Assembly (NCBI GenBank): GCA_018822665.1
Contig: JAHJJX010000021.1
Span: 96,663 to 160,662 of the forward strand
Direction: 5' to 3'
Source: a bacterium
Lineage (GTDB): Bacteria; Campylobacterota; Campylobacteria; Campylobacterales; Sulfurimonadaceae
Length of the DNA stretch: 64,000 nucleotides
Within the stretch, counting starts at the first letter, position 1; every line of letters starts with the position of its first letter. This document shows positions 8,011-26,303 of this stretch, one piece after another. The position numbers were made by a program, and so were the translations under genes. A model generated the notes under the pieces. The model had not been told where the DNA came from. It ran no database searches and was given only the letters and a program-made list of their open reading frames with translations.

Positions 8011-10101
8011 CTAACTGTTACGTTTTTTGATAATTTCTTCAGATACATTTTTTGGAACTTCTTCATAATGATCAAATTCCATAGAATAAGTCGCACGGCC
8101 TTGTGTTGCAGAACGAAGGTCAGTTGAATAACCAAACATTTCAGCAAGTGGAACAAATGCGTCAACTATTTTATTGCCGGAACGGTCACTCATATTTGTA
8201 ACTTGTCCTCGACGACGGTTAAGGTCTCCGATAACATCCCCCATATAATCTTCAGGAACTTCAACTTCTACTTTCATCATTGGCTCTAATATTGAAGGTT
8301 TAGCTTTTCTACATCCTTCTTTAAATCCCATTGATGCAGCAAGTTTAAATGCCATTTCATTCGAGTCAACATCGTGGTATGAACCATCATAAAGCGTTAC
8401 GTCAATGTCTTCCATAGGATAGCCTGCAAGAACACCATTAGACATAGACTCTCTACATCCTTTTTCAACAGCAGGAATATATTCTTTTGGGACAGTTCCA
8501 CCTTTAATCTCATTGTGAAACACAAATCCTGTTCCAGCTTCACCCGGCTTGATTGTAAGGTAAACATGTCCAAACGCACCACGACCACCCGATTGCTTAG
8601 CATACTTGTACTCTTGGCTTACTGTATCTTTAATAGACTCGCGGTAAGAAACTTGTGGAGCTCCAACTTCTGCTTCTACTTTAAATTCTCTTTTCATACG
8701 GTCAACAAGAATTTCAAGGTGAAGTTCACCCATTCCTGAAATAATCGTTTGTCCTGTTTCTTCGTCAGTATTTACTCTAAAAGATGGATCTTCAGCAGCT
8801 AGTTTACCAAGTGCAATACCCATTTTTTCTTGGTCAGCTTTTGTTTTTGGCTCAACTGCAACTGAAATTACAGGCTCTGGGAATACCATTCTTTCAAGAA
8901 CAACAGTATCTTCAGGGTCACAAAGCGTATCGCCTGTAGTTGTATATTTTAAACCAACAACCGCCCCGATTTCACCAGCATAAATTTCTTTAACTTCTTC
9001 ACGTTTAATAGCATGCATCTTCACAATACGGCCGATACGCTCTTTTTTATCTTTAGTAGAATTATGAACAAATGAACCTGCTTCGAGTGACCCACGGTAA
9101 ACACGGATAAATGTTAGTGTTCCAACAAATGGGTCCGTCATAATTTTAAATGCTAAAGATGCGAATTTACCATTATCAGTTGATGGAACAATAACTTCGA
9201 TTTCTTCATCGTCCATCATCGTTCCTTTAATCGGAGCACACTCCGTAGGAGCTGGGAGATAAGCAACAACAGCATCAAGTAAAGTTTGAACACCTTTATT
9301 TTTAAAGGCAGTACCTGCAGTCATTGGAACGATATGCATACCAAGCGTAGCAGATTTGATACCTGCAATTATTTCATCTTCAGTTAAAGCTTCACCTTCT
9401 AAATATTTTTCAGCAAGTTCTTCATTTCCATCAACTTCAGAGATTGATTCAATCATCTTTTCGCGATACTCTTCAGCTTTTTCTAGCATATCCGCAGGAA
9501 TTTCTTCAACATGGTAGTTCGAGCCCATTTCAGCATCTATATCCCAAACGATTGCTTTCATTTTTACAAGGTCAACAATACCTTTAAAAGTATCTTCTGC
9601 ACCGATAGGTAATTGAATAGGAACCGGATTTCCTTTTAGACGAGTACGAATTTGCTCTTCAACTTGGTAAAAATCAGCTCCTGTTCTATCCATTTTATTA
9701 ACAAAAACAATTGAAGGTACACCATAACGATTTCTTTGTCTCCATACTGTTTCTGATTGAGGCTGAACACCGCCAACTGCACAAAATACCGAAACTGCAC
9801 CATCAAGTACACGCATAGAACGTTCAACTTCAATTGTAAAGTCAACGTGACCCGGAGTATCTATAATGTTAATCTGCTTACCAGCCCATTCACATGTTGT
9901 TGCGGCTGACGTAATTGTAATACCACGCTCCTGTTCTTGTTCCATCCAGTCCATAGTGGCAGCACCATCATGAACTTCACCAATTTTATGCTCAACACCT
10001 GTATAGAATAAAATTCTTTCAGTTGTTGTAGTTTTGCCTGCATCAATGTGTGCAGCAATACCAATATTTCTTACATCTTCTAATTTATGTGATCTTGCCA
10101 T
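8011..10101 (-). CDS. fusA: Elongation factor G
   Basis: The 696-residue protein has all EF-G GTPase motifs: G1 [13 protein letters not shown] at residue 17, [11 protein letters not shown] (switch I/G2), [23 protein letters not shown] (G3) and NKMD (G4). Domains II-V follow to the C-terminus ([16 protein letters not shown]). It drives GTP-dependent translocation of the ribosome and, with RRF, ribosome recycling. It is the last gene of the str-type cluster after rpsL and rpsG. The 135-base gap to rpsG carries a strong inverted repeat that may set its level independently. Length and motifs are ordinary. Confidence 0.98.
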   Translation of the reverse strand: MARSHKLEDVRNIGIAAHIDAGKTTTTERILFYTGVEHKIGEVHDGAATMDWMEQEQERGITITSAATTCEWAGKQINIIDTPGHVDFTIEVERSMRVLDGAVSVFCAVGGVQPQSETVWRQRNRYGVPSIVFVNKMDRTGADFYQVEEQIRTRLKGNPVPIQLPIGAEDTFKGIVDLVKMKAIVWDIDAEMGSNYHVEEIPADMLEKAEEYREKMIESISEVDGNEELAEKYLEGEALTEDEIIAGIKSATLGMHIVPMTAGTAFKNKGVQTLLDAVVAYLPAPTECAPIKGTMMDDEEIEVIVPSTDNGKFASLAFKIMTDPFVGTLTFIRVYRGSLEAGSFVHNSTKDKKERIGRIVKMHAIKREEVKEIYAGEIGAVVGLKYTTTGDTLCDPEDTVVLERMVFPEPVISVAVEPKTKADQEKMGIALGKLAAEDPSFRVNTDEETGQTIISGMGELHLEILVDRMKREFKVEAEVGAPQVSYRESIKDTVSQEYKYAKQSGGRGAFGHVYLTIKPGEAGTGFVFHNEIKGGTVPKEYIPAVEKGCRESMSNGVLAGYPMEDIDVTLYDGSYHDVDSNEMAFKLAASMGFKEGCRKAKPSILEPMMKVEVEVPEDYMGDVIGDLNRRRGQVTNMSDRSGNKIVDAFVPLAEMFGYSTDLRSATQGRATYSMEFDHYEEVPKNVSEEIIKKRNS

Positions 10102-10137
10102 ATTTCAATGCCTTAAAGTGATTTATTTATAGAGTTG

Positions 10138-10181
10138 GACCTCTTTTGTAAATTAGCACTTACTAATTTACAAAAGAGGTC
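10138..10181. repeat. 19-bp inverted repeat between rpsG and fusA
   Basis: Perfect 19-base arms (left 10138-10156, right 10163-10181) flank a 6-base loop. In the minus-strand mRNA this is a strong hairpin in front of fusA. No U-run follows it, so processing, attenuation or mRNA protection is more likely than simple termination. Confidence 0.8.
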
Positions 10182-10191
10182 ATTAAGGAGC

Positions 10192-10211
10192 CCTAGCCAA
10201 AAAAGGCCAGG
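10192..10211. repeat. Second short hairpin between rpsG and fusA
   Basis: CCTAGCC and GGCCAGG pair with one G-U around a six-A loop. On the minus strand the loop is six U. Outside both hairpins, GTTGGAC (10134-10140) and GTCCAAC (10215-10221) can also pair, giving a nested structure. Confidence 0.6.
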
Positions 10212-10236
10212 ATAGTCCAACGCGATTAGTTGAATA

Positions 10237-10716
<480 letters not shown>

Positions 10717-10773
10717 TTACTTCAATTATATTAATTTACTCAAAGATATCTCTATCTCTGTTTGACTAAAAGA

Positions 10774-11151
10774 CTATTTATTTTTAGGTCTTTTTGTTCC
10801 ATATTTAGAACGAGCAACTTTACGATTAGCAACACCAGCAGTATCTAATGCACCACGTACGATATGGTATTTAACACCCGGTAAATCTTTAATACGTCCG
10901 CCACGAACTAGTACTATTGAGTGTTCTTGAAGGTTGTGACCCTCTCCACCGATATATGAAATAACTTCAAAACCTGAAGTTAAACGAACTTTCGCAACTT
11001 TTCTTAAAGCTGAGTTTGGTTTTTTTGGTGTAGTTGTGTAAACACGAGTACAGACACCACGACGTTGTGGACACGAAACGAGCGCTGGTGATTTTGATTT
11101 TTTAACCACAGCTTTACGCTCATTACGAATCAATTGATTGATTGTAGGCAT
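10774..11151 (-). CDS. rpsL: 30S ribosomal protein S12
   Basis: The 125-residue protein starts [20 protein letters not shown] and carries [18 protein letters not shown] and [17 protein letters not shown]. Both the streptomycin-linked lysines (in TPKKPN and RIKDLPG) are the ordinary wild-type residues. S12 sits at the decoding centre of the 30S subunit and controls accuracy. It begins the rpsL-rpsG-fusA group, 237 bases downstream of rpoC. That gap contains a hairpin near rpoC and AT-rich sequence that could hold a promoter for rpsL. Confidence 0.98.
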   Translation of the reverse strand: MPTINQLIRNERKAVVKKSKSPALVSCPQRRGVCTRVYTTTPKKPNSALRKVAKVRLTSGFEVISYIGGEGHNLQEHSIVLVRGGRIKDLPGVKYHIVRGALDTAGVANRKVARSKYGTKRPKNK

Positions 11152-11337
11152 ACAATTCCTTTCTTAATATGTTCCAGTAGAATTTAACCCTCTAAAAATT
11201 TAGAGAATTATAGACGCGCAATTTTATTAAAAAAGTGATTAAAGTTTGCTTATTTTAAGTATTAATTAATATTTAAATCTTTAATGAGAAATAATGGAGT
11301 GAATATTTTAGTATCTAAAATAATTAGCGTAGCTTCT

Positions 11338-11365
11338 TTCCAAAATACTCTAAAGTATTTTGGAA
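11338..11365. terminator. 12-bp hairpin downstream of rpoC
   Basis: Perfect arms TTCCAAAATACT and AGTATTTTGGAA flank a four-base loop in the rpoC-rpsL gap. It could end most rpoBC transcripts before rpsL, although the run of U after it is poor on the minus strand. Confidence 0.55.
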
Positions 11366-11388
11366 GGATTAATAAAAAGTAGTTTAAA

Positions 11389-20047
<8,659 letters not shown>

Positions 20048-20073
20048 CTACCTCGATGAGTTGTTAATTAGTA

Positions 20074-20117
20074 CTTGATCATTGATCAAAGATATCGTAT
20101 CTAGGCGTCCCTAGATA
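20074..20117. promoter_or_regulatory. Two short palindromes just upstream of rpoB
   Basis: A palindromic TTGATCATTGATCAA near 20074-20088 is followed by TATCTAGG (20098-20105) pairing with CCTAGATA (20110-20117). They lie 30-75 bases before the rpoB start codon in the transcript and extend the hairpin stack in the rplL-rpoB gap. Confidence 0.5.
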
Positions 20118-20150
20118 GATTTTTAAATACAGTGCTTATAAACGACATAA

Positions 20151-20193
20151 GGGCACTTTTACAATATGACAAAATCATATCGTAAAAGAGCCC
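20151..20193. repeat. Long inverted repeat in the rplL-rpoB gap
   Basis: Nineteen-base arms (20151-20169 and 20175-20193) pair with two imperfect positions around a five-base loop. A long double-stranded RNA stem here resembles the RNase III processing site known between rplL and rpoB in other bacteria. Processing here is inferred. Confidence 0.65.
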
Positions 20194-20199
20194 ATTAGC

Positions 20200-20221
20200 T
20201 GTGAGAGGCAAACCTCTCACA
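20200..20221. terminator. Attenuator-like hairpin after rplL
   Basis: Perfect arms TGTGAGAGG and CCTCTCACA with a four-base loop lie 12 bases past the rplL stop. In E. coli an attenuator at this place lets only part of the transcription pass into rpoBC; the same role is likely here. Confidence 0.65.
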
Positions 20222-20232
20222 AAAGTAGAAAA

Positions 20233-20604
20233 TTATTTTACTTCTACTACTGCGCCAGCTTCTTCAAGTTGCTTTTTAGCATCTTCGGCTGTAGCTTTAT
20301 CTACACCCTCTTTGATTGTTGAAGGCAAGTTGTCTGTAGCATCTTTTGCTTCTTTCAAACCTAAACCAGTAAGTGCACGAACTACCTTAATTACACCAAT
20401 TTTTTTAGCACCTGCATCAGTAATAATAACATTAAATTCAGTTTGCTCTTCTACTTCAGCGCCTGCAGCAACAGCCCCACCAGCCATTGCAACTGGTTGA
20501 GCAGAAACACCAAATTTTTCTTCAAATTCTTTTACAAGAACAGATAACTCTAGAACAGAAAGTCCTGAGATAAATTCTAATACATCTTCTTTAGTAACAG
20601 CCAT
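20233..20604 (-). CDS. rplL: 50S ribosomal protein L7/L12
   Basis: The 123-residue acidic protein has the dimerisation N-domain ([29 protein letters not shown]), an Ala/Gly-rich hinge ([16 protein letters not shown]) and the C-domain ([21 protein letters not shown]). It forms the stalk of the 50S subunit that recruits EF-Tu, EF-G, IF2 and RF3. It follows rplJ by 88 bases and precedes the hairpin-rich gap before rpoB, which fits its need for extra copies relative to RNA polymerase. Confidence 0.98.
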   Translation of the reverse strand: MAVTKEDVLEFISGLSVLELSVLVKEFEEKFGVSAQPVAMAGGAVAAGAEVEEQTEFNVIITDAGAKKIGVIKVVRALTGLGLKEAKDATDNLPSTIKEGVDKATAEDAKKQLEEAGAVVEVK

Positions 20605-20692
20605 ATTATTTCTCCATAATTTATTTTATATGATTGCATAAACACAATCATAAGTAATTTTAGATGAGTGATTCACCAATCATAAGAAGCTA

Positions 20693-21175
20693 CTAAGCTT
20701 CTTCTTCTCTTTTTTTTCTTAGAGCTTCCAGTCCGATTGTAAAGTTCGCAACTGGTGCCATCCAAGTAGCAGCAAGCATAGCAAGTAGCTCCTCGCGACC
20801 AGGAAGTTTAGAAAATGTTTCAACCGTAGAAGCATCCGCTGCTTCACGATCAACATAAGCAGATTTAATTATAAACTTATCATTTCCTTTAGCAAATTCT
20901 ATTACTACTTTAGACGTAGCAACAGAATCCGCACCCCAAATTAAAATATTTGTATCTTTTAATTCAATACCATTTAATTCGGCTTTTGAAAGAGCAATTG
21001 TCGCTAAAGTATTTTTAACAACTTGTACTCTTGCTTCCTTAGCACGAGCTGCCTTTCTTAAACCTTCTAATGCAGAAACTGTTAAACCTTTGTATTCACA
21101 AAAGATTACAGTTTGAGCATCTTTGAATTCACCAGACAGTACTTCAATAATTTCAGCTTTTTGTGTTTTTGTCAT
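20693..21175 (-). CDS. rplJ: 50S ribosomal protein L10
   Basis: The 160-residue protein begins MTKTQKAEIIEVLSGEFKDAQTVIFCEYKGL and has the L10 core KNTLATIALS and LPGREELLAMLAATWMAPVANF. Its C-terminal helix binds L7/L12 dimers in the ribosomal stalk. The 158-base leader upstream contains a hairpin. In other bacteria L10 (with L12) binds its own leader to repress rplJL translation. The position and length of the leader fit that, but the L10 leader fold was not modelled. Confidence 0.97.
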   Translation of the reverse strand: MTKTQKAEIIEVLSGEFKDAQTVIFCEYKGLTVSALEGLRKAARAKEARVQVVKNTLATIALSKAELNGIELKDTNILIWGADSVATSKVVIEFAKGNDKFIIKSAYVDREAADASTVETFSKLPGREELLAMLAATWMAPVANFTIGLEALRKKREEEA

Positions 21176-21316
21176 AGATTATCTCCTTTCCAGACAACAC
21201 TTCAAATAGGAAAATTAAGCTTTCGCACCTATTATCTTCAGTCCATAAAATGCAGTTACAAAAGTAATATATAAGTAACTTAGCAATACTTTATTTATAA
21301 AATATTACAAAATTAC

Positions 21317-21340
21317 TTTAATCCGCTTGTGCGGATTAAA
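21317..21340. promoter_or_regulatory. Hairpin in the rplA-rplJ leader
   Basis: Perfect ten-base arms TTTAATCCGC and GCGGATTAAA with a TTGT loop begin immediately past the rplA stop. It may end or attenuate the rplKA transcript. The rest of the gap (21176-21316) is the likely rplJ leader. Confidence 0.55.
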
Positions 21341-21341
21341 A

Positions 21342-22034
21342 TTATTTGATGTCGACCAAAGCCATAATATCTAATTTAAGTGCGGGACTCATAGTTAATG
21401 ACAGAGCTGCATTTTTAATATAACGACCTTTTGCAGTTGATGGTTTATGTTTATTAATAGCCTTTACAAATGATAAAAGATTTTCTGAAATTTTTTCTGA
21501 ATCAAAACTTACTTTACCAATACCGGCATGTATGTTTCCTTTTTTATCAACACGAAATGTTACTTGACCACCTTTGACATTTTTAACAGCTGTTGCAACA
21601 TCTGGAGTTACAGTACCCGTTTTAGGATTTGGCATTAACCCTTTTGGCCCTAAAATACGACCTATTTGCCCAACAAGACCCATACAGTCTGGTGCAGCAA
21701 CGACTACATCAAAGTTGAATATTCCATCTTTAATTTGCTGAACTAAATCATCTGTTCCAACAATATCTGCTCCAGCAGCTTTTGCTTCATCAGCTTTAAC
21801 GCCTTTAGCGAATACTGCAACACGAACCGTTTTCCCTGTTCCATGTGGTAAAACAACTGCACCGCGAACCATCTGATCTGCATGTCTTGGATCAACATTC
21901 AAATTAAGTGCAATTTCAACTGTTTCATCAAATTTAGCACTTTTAAGCTCTTTAATTATTTCTGATGCTTCTACAATGCTGTATGCTTTTGCCGTATCAA
22001 TTTTTTCTATTAATTGTTTATATCTTTTGCTCAT
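21342..22034 (-). CDS. rplA: 50S ribosomal protein L1
   Basis: About 230 residues starting [19 protein letters not shown] place the start at the ATG at 22034 because AGGAG lies eight bases before it; the earlier TTG is only three bases from it. L1 motifs include [22 protein letters not shown] and the signature [19 protein letters not shown], which bind 23S rRNA helices 76-78 in the mobile L1 stalk. L1 commonly represses its own rplK-rplA mRNA. It follows rplK by 64 bases in the canonical order. Confidence 0.97.
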   Translation of the reverse strand: MSKRYKQLIEKIDTAKAYSIVEASEIIKELKSAKFDETVEIALNLNVDPRHADQMVRGAVVLPHGTGKTVRVAVFAKGVKADEAKAAGADIVGTDDLVQQIKDGIFNFDVVVAAPDCMGLVGQIGRILGPKGLMPNPKTGTVTPDVATAVKNVKGGQVTFRVDKKGNIHAGIGKVSFDSEKISENLLSFVKAINKHKPSTAKGRYIKNAALSLTMSPALKLDIMALVDIK

Positions 22035-22098
22035 ATTCAAATTCTCCTATAAATTCTGCCACAAATTTTTAAATCATTGTGGTCGATGATTTTCTAAA

Positions 22099-22524
22099 TT
22101 AATCTATTATTTCAATACCCATTGAACGAGCAGAACCTGCAATAGTGTTTGCTGCCTGCTCTTTATTATCAGTATTTAAATCTTCAATTTTTTGATCAAC
22201 TATTTCCATAAGTTGAGCACGAGTAATCTTTCCTAATTTCTTTTTAAGAGGATTGTCTGTGCCTTTCTTTAGTCCAGCTGCATGCATTAATAAAGCAGAT
22301 GCCGGTGGTTGTTTAGTAATAAAAGAAAAACTTTTATCAGTATAAACTGTAATAACAACAGGAACTTTGAATCCCATCTTATCTTTTGTTTTCTCATTAA
22401 ACGATTTACAGAATTCCATGATATTAACACCACGCTGTCCTAATGCAGGTCCTACTGGTGGAGCTGGAGTTGCTTTAGCAGCTTGAATTTGCAGCTTGAT
22501 GTAGGTCATTACTTTTTTTGCCAT
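22099..22524 (-). CDS. rplK: 50S ribosomal protein L11
   Basis: The 141-residue protein starts [20 protein letters not shown] and has [22 protein letters not shown] and the C-terminal [13 protein letters not shown]11 binds the GTPase-associated centre of 23S rRNA and is needed for the stringent response through RelA. It follows nusG by 23 bases. An AT-rich tract precedes the start, with AAGGAAGC nearby as ribosome-binding site. Confidence 0.98.
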   Translation of the reverse strand: MAKKVMTYIKLQIQAAKATPAPPVGPALGQRGVNIMEFCKSFNEKTKDKMGFKVPVVITVYTDKSFSFITKQPPASALLMHAAGLKKGTDNPLKKKLGKITRAQLMEIVDQKIEDLNTDNKEQAANTIAGSARSMGIEIID

Positions 22525-22547
22525 TTTTTTTGCTTCCTTTTTAAGAT

Positions 22548-23075
22548 TTAAATTATTTTTTCAACTTGAGTATATGAAATATCAACAGGAGTTGCTCTAC
22601 CAAAGATTGATACATTTAGCTTGAGTGTTCCGTGTTCTAAATCATATTCATCAACTGTTGCTGTAAAGTTTGCGAAAGGTCCATCAACAATTCGAACCAT
22701 TTCTCCATTATCAAAATATACTTTTGGTTTTGGTGCTGCACGATTATTAACACGATCTAAAATAACATTAATATCGTGTTCGCTTAATGGAGTTGGTATA
22801 TTTGCCTCACCAATAAACCCAGATACTTTCGGTATAGACTGAATCATATGTTGAATCTCTGTATTTAAGTCAATTCTAGCAAATACATACCCTGAATAAA
22901 GAGATCTTTCAGTCACTTTTTTCTTTCCATCTTTGACTTCAATCACATCTTCTGTTGGAACTATAACATCTGTTATCGATTCCTGTAATCCCATCTCTTC
23001 AATGATATTTAACATCGCTAATCGAACTGTTCTTTCATTTCCATAGGTCTGTATAGAGTACCATTGGTGTGCCAT
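22548..23075 (-). CDS. nusG: Transcription termination/antitermination factor NusG
   Basis: The 175-residue protein has the NGN domain ([18 protein letters not shown], then [12 protein letters not shown] and IPKVSGFIG) and a C-terminal KOW domain ([21 protein letters not shown]). NusG binds the RNA polymerase clamp, raises elongation rate and couples to Rho or ribosomal S10. It starts nine bases after the secE stop, the usual secE-nusG pair. Confidence 0.97.
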   Translation of the reverse strand: MAHQWYSIQTYGNERTVRLAMLNIIEEMGLQESITDVIVPTEDVIEVKDGKKKVTERSLYSGYVFARIDLNTEIQHMIQSIPKVSGFIGEANIPTPLSEHDINVILDRVNNRAAPKPKVYFDNGEMVRIVDGPFANFTATVDEYDLEHGTLKLNVSIFGRATPVDISYTQVEKII

Positions 23076-23084
23076 ATAAACTCC

Positions 23085-23264
23085 TTAACCTAAAATTGCA
23101 GACATAAAAGATGACATAGCCAAGTCAACTAAAGCCAAAAATATAGATATAACCGTAACTACAATTACAACTGCTATATATGCTTGCTTAACCTGACCCT
23201 TCGTTGGAAAGATTACCTTACTTAATTCTGTTTTAGCATTTCTAAAATGTGTATTTAAATTCAT
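23085..23264 (-). CDS. secE: Preprotein translocase subunit SecE
   Basis: The 59-residue protein starts MNLNTHFRNAKTELSKVIFP at 23264. An upstream open frame running back through the tRNA gene is not coding. It has the amphipathic SecE helix (TELSKVIFPTKGQVKQ) and one membrane span (AYIAVVIVVTVISIFLALVD). SecE clamps SecY in the inner-membrane Sec channel. This is the short, one-span form usual outside Enterobacteria. It lies between tRNA-Trp and nusG. Confidence 0.95.
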   Translation of the reverse strand: MNLNTHFRNAKTELSKVIFPTKGQVKQAYIAVVIVVTVISIFLALVDLAMSSFMSAILG

Positions 23265-23332
23265 TATTTCTTTCCCAAAAAAAAGTGCATTGATTACAAA
23301 TAAAGCTCTAAAGCTACATTTGTAAAAAATGA

Positions 23333-23408
23333 TGGCAGGCGAAGGGGGACTCGAACCCGCAACCATCGGATTTGGAATCCGGCGCTCTACCATTGGAGCT
23401 ATTCGCCT
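23333..23408 (-). tRNA. tRNA-Trp (anticodon CCA)
   Basis: The minus strand folds as a 76-base tRNA with a perfect seven-pair acceptor stem (AGGCGAA with TTCGCCT), anticodon loop TTCCAAA (CCA), a GGTTCGAGTCC T-arm and an encoded 3' CCA. It sits between rpmG and secE, its usual place in Campylobacterota and many other bacteria. Confidence 0.96.
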
Positions 23409-23463
23409 AAAAATCAATAAACAAGTTCTAGTCATAACTAGAACTTGTTTACCAGATGTAATA

Positions 23464-23616
23464 TTATAATTTCATCTCTTTATGAACAGTATGCTCACGA
23501 CAAAATTTACAATATTTTCTTACTGAAAATTTTTCAGTATGAGTTTTTTTATTTTTACTAGTGTGATAGTTACGACGAGTACACTTTTCACATCCTAGGT
23601 GTATTGTTTCACGCAT
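23464..23616 (-). CDS. rpmG: 50S ribosomal protein L33
   Basis: A 50-residue protein, MRETIHLGCEKCTRRNYHTS at the start, ending FCREHTVHKEMKL. Two CxxC pairs (CEKC and CKFC) make the zinc-binding form of L33. It is a small 50S protein near the E site. It lies between tuf and tRNA-Trp, the conserved order. The cysteine form matters because zinc-free copies often appear elsewhere in genomes under zinc control. Confidence 0.96.
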   Translation of the reverse strand: MRETIHLGCEKCTRRNYHTSKNKKTHTEKFSVRKYCKFCREHTVHKEMKL

Positions 23617-23653
23617 TACATAAACCTTTTATTTGGTAATTCGGAAAACCGAA

Positions 23654-24853
23654 TTACGCAAGAATCTCAGATACAACACCAGCACCAACTGTTCTACCAC
23701 CCTCACGGATAGCAAACTTAGTACCTTTTTCCATAGCAATTGGATGAATTAACTCAGCAGTAATACTTACGTTATCACCTGGCATAACCATCTCCGTACC
23801 TTCTGGTAAAGTGATTGCACCTGTTACGTCTGTTGTACGAACATAGAATTGTGGACGGTAACCATTAAAGAATGGAGTATGGCGACCACCTTCATCTTTG
23901 CTTAATACATAGATTTCAGCTGTAAATTTAGAATGAGGAGTGATACTTTTTGGCTTACAAAGAACCTGACCACGCTCAACCGCTTCTTTAGCTATTCCAC
24001 GAAGAAGGAGACCACAGTTATCACCGGCAACACCTTCACTCATCTCTTTACGGAACATTTCAACACCTGTTACAGTAGTTGTTTGTGTATCTCTAATACC
24101 AACGATTTCGATTGTTTCACCAATTTTAACTGTACCACGCTCAATACGTCCGGTAACAACTGTACCACGACCAGAAATTGAGAATACATCTTCAACTGGC
24201 ATTAAAAAATCTCTATCTACTTCACGAACTGGCTGAGGGATATAATCATCTACAGTTTGCATAAGTTTTTGTATTTTTGCCGACCATTCACCAAGAACAC
24301 CAGTTTTAGCTTCTTCAAGAGCTTTAAGAGCTGAACCTGTTGTGATTGGAGTATCATCGCCTGGGAATTCATACATGTCTAAAAGTTCACGAATTTCCAT
24401 ATCAACTAACTCTAATAGTTCTTCATCATCAACCATATCTTCTTTATTCATGAAAACAACCAAATAAGGAACACCGACTTGTTTTGATAGAAGAATATGC
24501 TCACGAGTTTGTGGCATCGGGCCATCAGCTGCAGAAACAACTAAAATAGCACCATCCATTTGAGCAGCACCAGTAATCATGTTCTTAACATAATCCGCGT
24601 GACCTGGACAGTCTACGTGTGCATAGTGACGTGCATTTGTTTCGTACTCAACATGTGAAGTTGATATCGTAATACCACGCTCTCTTTCTTCTGGAGCATT
24701 ATCGATTGCATCGTAATCCATCATTTTTGCACCATTAGTTACTGCAAGTACTGCTGTAATAGCTGCTGTTAGAGTAGTTTTACCATGGTCAACGTGACCA
24801 ATTGTTCCAATATTAACATGCGGTTTATTACGCTGAAACTTTTCTTTTGCCAT
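23654..24853 (-). CDS. tuf: Elongation factor Tu
   Basis: A 399-residue EF-Tu starting [19 protein letters not shown] at 24853, with GGAGG about five bases upstream; the longer open frame above that is not translated. All GTPase motifs are present: [27 protein letters not shown] and NKEDMVD. Domains II and III end [11 protein letters not shown]. It delivers aminoacyl-tRNA to the ribosome. Four tRNA genes lie upstream in the same direction, giving a tRNA-tuf transcription unit like tyrU-glyT-thrT-tufB of E. coli. Confidence 0.98.
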   Translation of the reverse strand: MAKEKFQRNKPHVNIGTIGHVDHGKTTLTAAITAVLAVTNGAKMMDYDAIDNAPEERERGITISTSHVEYETNARHYAHVDCPGHADYVKNMITGAAQMDGAILVVSAADGPMPQTREHILLSKQVGVPYLVVFMNKEDMVDDEELLELVDMEIRELLDMYEFPGDDTPITTGSALKALEEAKTGVLGEWSAKIQKLMQTVDDYIPQPVREVDRDFLMPVEDVFSISGRGTVVTGRIERGTVKIGETIEIVGIRDTQTTTVTGVEMFRKEMSEGVAGDNCGLLLRGIAKEAVERGQVLCKPKSITPHSKFTAEIYVLSKDEGGRHTPFFNGYRPQFYVRTTDVTGAITLPEGTEMVMPGDNVSITAELIHPIAMEKGTKFAIREGGRTVGAGVVSEILA

Positions 24854-24953
24854 TGTGTCCTCCGACTTAATTTGTGAATAGAAATGGAATTGTATCCAAA
24901 AATTATTCAATTATTGCTTAATTTTTTATTTTACATCAAACTAATTATATGTA

Positions 24954-25028
<75 letters not shown>

Positions 25029-25166
25029 ATATTGGATGTTTCATAACAATAAACAATAAATGAATAATTTAAATAATATTAGTATCAGTATATATGTATA
25101 ACATATAATTGTAGATTTGAAGTAGTTGCGAAATTATACTTCAGCTTCCAGGGTATTAATGTTCAA

Positions 25167-25243
25167 TGGAGCGGGTGAAGGGACTCGAACCCTCGACCCT
25201 CAGCTTGGAAGGCTGACGCTCTAGCCAACTGAGCTACGCCCGC
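25167..25243 (-). tRNA. tRNA-Gly (anticodon TCC)
   Basis: A 77-base tRNA with acceptor GCGGGCG, anticodon loop CTTCCAA (TCC) and GGTTCGAGTCC T-arm, ending in encoded CCA. It is the third gene of the tRNA-Thr-Tyr-Gly-Thr-tuf unit, in the order of transcription. Confidence 0.95.
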
Positions 25244-25255
25244 ATATTCATTGAA

Positions 25256-25340
25256 TGGTGGTGAGAAGAGGAGTCGAACCTCTGAACCCGTAGGGAGCGG
25301 ATTTACAGTCCGCCGTCGTTGGCCACTTGACTATCTCACC
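25256..25340 (-). tRNA. tRNA-Tyr (anticodon GTA)
   Basis: An 85-base tRNA with a long variable arm, acceptor GGTGAGA, anticodon loop CTGTAAA (GTA) and encoded CCA, as expected for class II tRNA-Tyr. It lies 12 bases from tRNA-Gly. Confidence 0.95.
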
Positions 25341-25382
25341 ACATTATCTGGTCTAGCACTGTTTCTAATATTCAAAATTCAA

Positions 25383-25459
25383 TGGTGCCGACACGAGGAT
25401 TTGAACCCCGGGCCTGCTGATTACAAATCAGCTGCTCTAGCCAACTGAGCTATGTCGGC
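25383..25459 (-). tRNA. tRNA-Thr (anticodon TGT)
   Basis: A 77-base tRNA with acceptor GCCGACA fully paired to TGTCGGC, anticodon loop TTTGTAA (TGT) and encoded CCA. It is the first tRNA of the unit that ends with tuf and is the second threonine isoacceptor here. Confidence 0.95.
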
Positions 25460-25514
25460 ATCGAATTTGAGCCAGAATTATAGTTTAAAATATATCCAAT
25501 GTCAAGGGTTTTTA

Positions 25515-26303
25515 CTAAAAATATATAATTTCATTATCTTTTAATATTTTAGGCACCCACTTACCGCTCAAGAGCTCTATTTCTTGGGTTATTTTTTCTA
25601 AAAACAGAGGCTTTACATGATTTATGTACAACTCAATATCATCTCTTTTTAATTCATCGAGCTTCTCAAAAAGTAATTTAGGTGTTAAATGCTTACTTTC
25701 TTTTGCCAATTTATCCATACTTGAAGGAAATGAGCATTCAAGTATCATTGATTTTATGTCAATTTGCGATTCTAAAATTTTTATAGCTGTATCTAAAGAA
25801 TATGTATCTGCTGTAATTAAAACAGAATTGGAATTTTTTTTATATACATACCCACAACTAGGAACTGTATGGTCTGTTTTAAAAGGTGTAATGTACTCAT
25901 CATCACCTATTTTATATTTTGCACCATATACTAATTCTATATAGGCGACAGTCATCTCATTTGAAGCATGCATTGGTATCCGAGAAAAGTCTGGCCATAT
26001 TAAATCATTTAAAAAATGCTTTTTTACCGCTTTAATGGTTGCAGGTAGTCCAATAATATTTAATGTTTTGTTTCTAATCGAAAAATAATTATCAAGGATG
26101 TATGCGATATCGCATATATGGTCCAAGTGCGAATGGGTTAACCAAATATTTTCTATTTTTGCTGATTCTTCTTCTAGCGTGTTTAATAGATTCCCCGCAT
26201 CTATTACATTGCGTTCATTTAAATAAAAGGAGCTCGTACCAGCACCTTTTGCCTTTGTTCCATAAGCGCCGAGTATTTTAATCTCATTCATATCAGAACT
26301 CAT
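25515..26303 (-). CDS. Metallo-beta-lactamase-fold class II cyclic-nucleotide phosphodiesterase-like protein
   Basis: The 262-residue protein has the MBL metal motif THSHLDHICD near residue 56, preceded by GTSSFYLNERNVIDAG. Further metal ligands appear at FKTDHTVPSCGYV, ITADTYSLD and INHVKP near the C-terminus. The N-terminal glycine-rich GAYGTKAKGAGTSS and the overall layout resemble class II cAMP phosphodiesterases (PF02112). It overlaps the HD-GYP gene by 11 bases and sits last in an operon with an adenylate cyclase, which supports breakdown of a cyclic nucleotide. A general MBL hydrolase or tRNase-Z-like nuclease is the alternative. Confidence 0.75.
   Translation of the reverse strand: MSSDMNEIKILGAYGTKAKGAGTSSFYLNERNVIDAGNLLNTLEEESAKIENIWLTHSHLDHICDIAYILDNYFSIRNKTLNIIGLPATIKAVKKHFLNDLIWPDFSRIPMHASNEMTVAYIELVYGAKYKIGDDEYITPFKTDHTVPSCGYVYKKNSNSVLITADTYSLDTAIKILESQIDIKSMILECSFPSSMDKLAKESKHLTPKLLFEKLDELKRDDIELYINHVKPLFLEKITQEIELLSGKWVPKILKDNEIIYF

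Noticed and set aside
7917..8165. 82-codon minus-strand frame overlapping the fusA end
   Set aside because: It lies in a second frame of fusA and crosses the hairpin downstream of it.
25251..25448. Open frame across the tRNA-Tyr and tRNA-Thr genes
   Set aside because: It reads the antisense strand of two perfect tRNA genes and cannot be a real protein gene.
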